A stretch of 6,815 nt of DNA from JBHGYD01 sp041920415 (GTDB taxonomy: Bacteria; Bacillota; Bacilli; Bacillales; Anoxybacillaceae), in NCBI GenBank assembly GCA_041920415.1, contig JBHGYD010000012.1, positions 1-6,815 of the forward strand. Direction: 5' to 3'. The translations under genes were made by a program, and so were the position numbers. The notes under the pieces were generated by a model. It had not been told where the DNA came from, made no database searches, and saw nothing but the letters and a program-made list of their open reading frames with translations. Numbering within the stretch: the first letter of the stretch is position 1; each line of letters begins with the position of its first letter. Of this stretch, positions 5,753 through 6,815 are shown in pieces.

Positions 5753-6546
5753 TTGCCTTCCTCCTTCGTGAAAGTAATAAGCGATGCCACACGTTCGCCA
5801 ATAAGCCTATATCCTTCTTTGTTCGGGTGGAACTTATCACTATAGAGATAGTCGTTTACATGGAGTTCAAACAAATCAAACGTTGGAACCGCAATCACTT
5901 TTGGGTAGCGCGCGGCTACTTCCGCTGAGTCAAAATTCCATTGGCGAACAATAGCGGATGTTGTTTTGGCATTGCTGAGGTTGCTAAACGGATTATAAAG
6001 ACCGATGTAAAGCACAACCACATTTGGATTTACAGTGCGAATGGTTTTGAAAATCGTATCTAAGTTGTGGAGATAGTCAGCTTTGGCTTTATTGATTCGA
6101 TCGAGTGAAAAGTTACTCAGCGCTTCTCCACCTTGAAATAAGTCATTCCCACCGATCGTCATCAATATGACATCCGCCTGTTTAATTTGTCGTTGAACTT
6201 CTACCTGTTGAAGCTGCGCTGCTAACCCCGCAGACCGTTGCCCTTTAATAGCCAAGTTGGTGACATCAATCGGCTCATTTGTTTTGGTTCGCAGCTCGTC
6301 CAATACATAACCGACATATCCTTTTGCGCTTTCGTCTCCCGTTCCTCGAGTTAACGAATCGCCAAGAGCGACGATATGAAAACGATGATCTTTTTTTTCA
6401 GGAACCTCTTTTAACGAGACTTTTTTTACATGTGGCGCGGTTTCATAAAAAAATTGATCTCTCACCGTCATCCCTAGACCGACAAGCCACAAGCCGCTTG
6501 CAAGGACGGAGAGAATGGCAATGACCTTCACTGCATTTACTTTCAC
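5749..6546 (-). CDS. Membrane-anchored SGNH/GDSL hydrolase
   Basis: This 265-residue esterase/lipase-type protein has an N-terminal hydrophobic helix (about 6-26) that should act as a signal anchor, placing the catalytic domain outside the cell. All four SGNH blocks are present: GDS with Ser64 (VALGDSLTRGTGD), Gly102 (NLAIKGQRSAG), Asn134 (TIGGNDLF) and the Asp237-x-x-His240 dyad (SDKFHPNKEGY). It resembles YpmR-type Bacillus proteins. Substrates of this group are poorly known; wall polymer or lipid esters are possible. It is the first gene of an operon with the ABC ATPase and permease, overlapping the former by 4 bases, so it may act on the transported molecule or on the envelope around the exporter. 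The start is GTG at 6546, with AAAGGA (6559-6554) 7 bases upstream. Confidence 0.93.
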   Translation of the reverse strand: MKVNAVKVIAILSVLASGLWLVGLGMTVRDQFFYETAPHVKKVSLKEVPEKKDHRFHIVALGDSLTRGTGDESAKGYVGYVLDELRTKTNEPIDVTNLAIKGQRSAGLAAQLQQVEVQRQIKQADVILMTIGGNDLFQGGEALSNFSLDRINKAKADYLHNLDTIFKTIRTVNPNVVVLYIGLYNPFSNLSNAKTTSAIVRQWNFDSAEVAARYPKVIAVPTFDLFELHVNDYLYSDKFHPNKEGYRLIGERVASLITFTKEEGK

Positions 6547-6681
6547 GATATCATCCTTTCTATCAGAGCCCTTTTATCATTTACATCATACAACATCGGT
6601 CCATATTAAGCATTTACAAAGAGTTGGTCATAAAGATGTTTAATCATGATAAATATAACATTTATTACAAAATATAAAAAA
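6547..6681 (-). other. Upstream region of the hydrolase-ABC operon
   Basis: This non-coding stretch should contain the operon promoter. The best -10-like match on the minus strand is TATGAT (6590-6585), but no convincing -35 lies 16-18 bases upstream of it. An 8-bp palindrome ATCATGAT occurs near 6643-6650 in AT-rich sequence and could be a regulator site. Neither is strong. Confidence 0.3.
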
Positions 6682-6739
6682 GAGGGTGTCCCAAAAGTGT
6701 TCGCTAGGCGTTCGCTTTTCGGACACCCTCCACTTTTTT
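6676..6739. terminator. Strong bidirectional terminator
   Basis: A 10-bp GC-rich stem (6682-6691 with 6721-6730) continues, after one C/C mismatch, with 5 more pairs (6693-6697 with 6715-6719), leaving a loop of about 17 bases. Six A directly precede the stem (T6 on the minus strand) and six T follow it at 6734-6739. The minus-strand version has the U-tract directly at the stem and looks the stronger of the two. Confidence 0.8.
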
Positions 6740-6773
6740 GGCGCAAAAAAAATAAGAAAACCGTTCCTCTTTT

Positions 6774-6781
6774 GGTATAAT
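6774..6781 (+). promoter_or_regulatory. Extended -10 promoter element facing the right edge
   Basis: TG-G-TATAAT on the plus strand is a perfect extended -10. At the matching -35 distance there is only TAAGAA, so recognition would rest on the extended -10. It would drive a gene beyond the window, starting near 6788. The motif is partly palindromic: on the minus strand TTGTGA, 16 bases, TATTAT is a weaker opposite-facing alternative. Confidence 0.45.
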
Positions 6782-6785
6782 AGAG

Positions 6786-6815
6786 TCACCACAACTCATC
6801 ACAATTCACCACAAA
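6786..6815. repeat. Three tandem 10-bp repeats at the window edge
   Basis: TCACCACAAC, TCATCACAAT and TCACCACAAA follow one another without spacers, with unit TCAYCACAAN. They begin at the predicted transcription start of the plus-strand promoter and may continue outside the window. One-turn spacing puts each copy on the same face of the helix, as in operators for cooperatively binding proteins. Confidence 0.6.

Noticed and set aside
6682..6730. Hairpin considered as an insertion sequence or MITE end
   Set aside because: There is no transposase, second terminal repeat or target-site duplication in the window. The flanking A6 and T6 runs are better explained by a terminator.

Overview
The window looks like chromosomal DNA from a Bacillaceae member (Bacillus sensu lato, in the Anoxybacillus/Geobacillus/Parageobacillus direction). 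This is inferred from moderately AT-rich sequence, strong AGGAGG-type ribosome binding sites, frequent GTG and TTG starts, an apparent SinI-type peptide at the left edge, and an SdpR/SdpI pair like that of B. subtilis. No tRNA, rRNA, CRISPR array, transposase or phage gene was seen.

Apart from the tail of a plus-strand gene at the left edge, all eight genes lie on the minus strand, so they are best read from right to left. (1) At 6546-3865 is a tightly overlapping operon: a membrane-anchored SGNH/GDSL hydrolase, an ABC ATPase and an ABC-2 type permease, followed by a hairpin terminator region. (2) A consensus sigma-A promoter with a perfect 16-bp palindrome just downstream (3718-3665) drives an SdpR-like ArsR repressor and an SdpI-like membrane protein whose reading frames overlap by 4 bases. 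(3) A pirin-family cupin protein (2635-1802) follows. It is preceded by an unusual nested inverted repeat and ends at a clear terminator. (4) A PhnP-like metallo-beta-lactamase-fold hydrolase (1558-704) is coupled to a DUF1877/YfbM protein (691-197), whose stop codon lies in the loop of a small terminator hairpin. The 269 bases right of the hydrolase hold a strong bidirectional terminator, a plus-strand extended -10 promoter and three tandem 10-bp repeats running off the window end.

Functionally, the SdpR/SdpI pair is the best understood part. In B. subtilis, SdpI gives immunity to the SdpC toxin and sequesters the autorepressor SdpR when toxin is bound. Here the pair has a well-formed promoter/operator but no toxin genes in the window, so it may be an orphan immunity or sensing module. 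The upstream exporter-type ABC operon with a surface hydrolase could also serve envelope defence or remodelling, but that is inference from proximity. The pirin and hydrolase/DUF1877 genes have no obvious link to it. No clearly novel multi-gene system is demonstrated. The most testable unusual signals are the pirin leader repeats, the missing metal-ligand histidine in the hydrolase, and the 10-bp repeats at the right edge.
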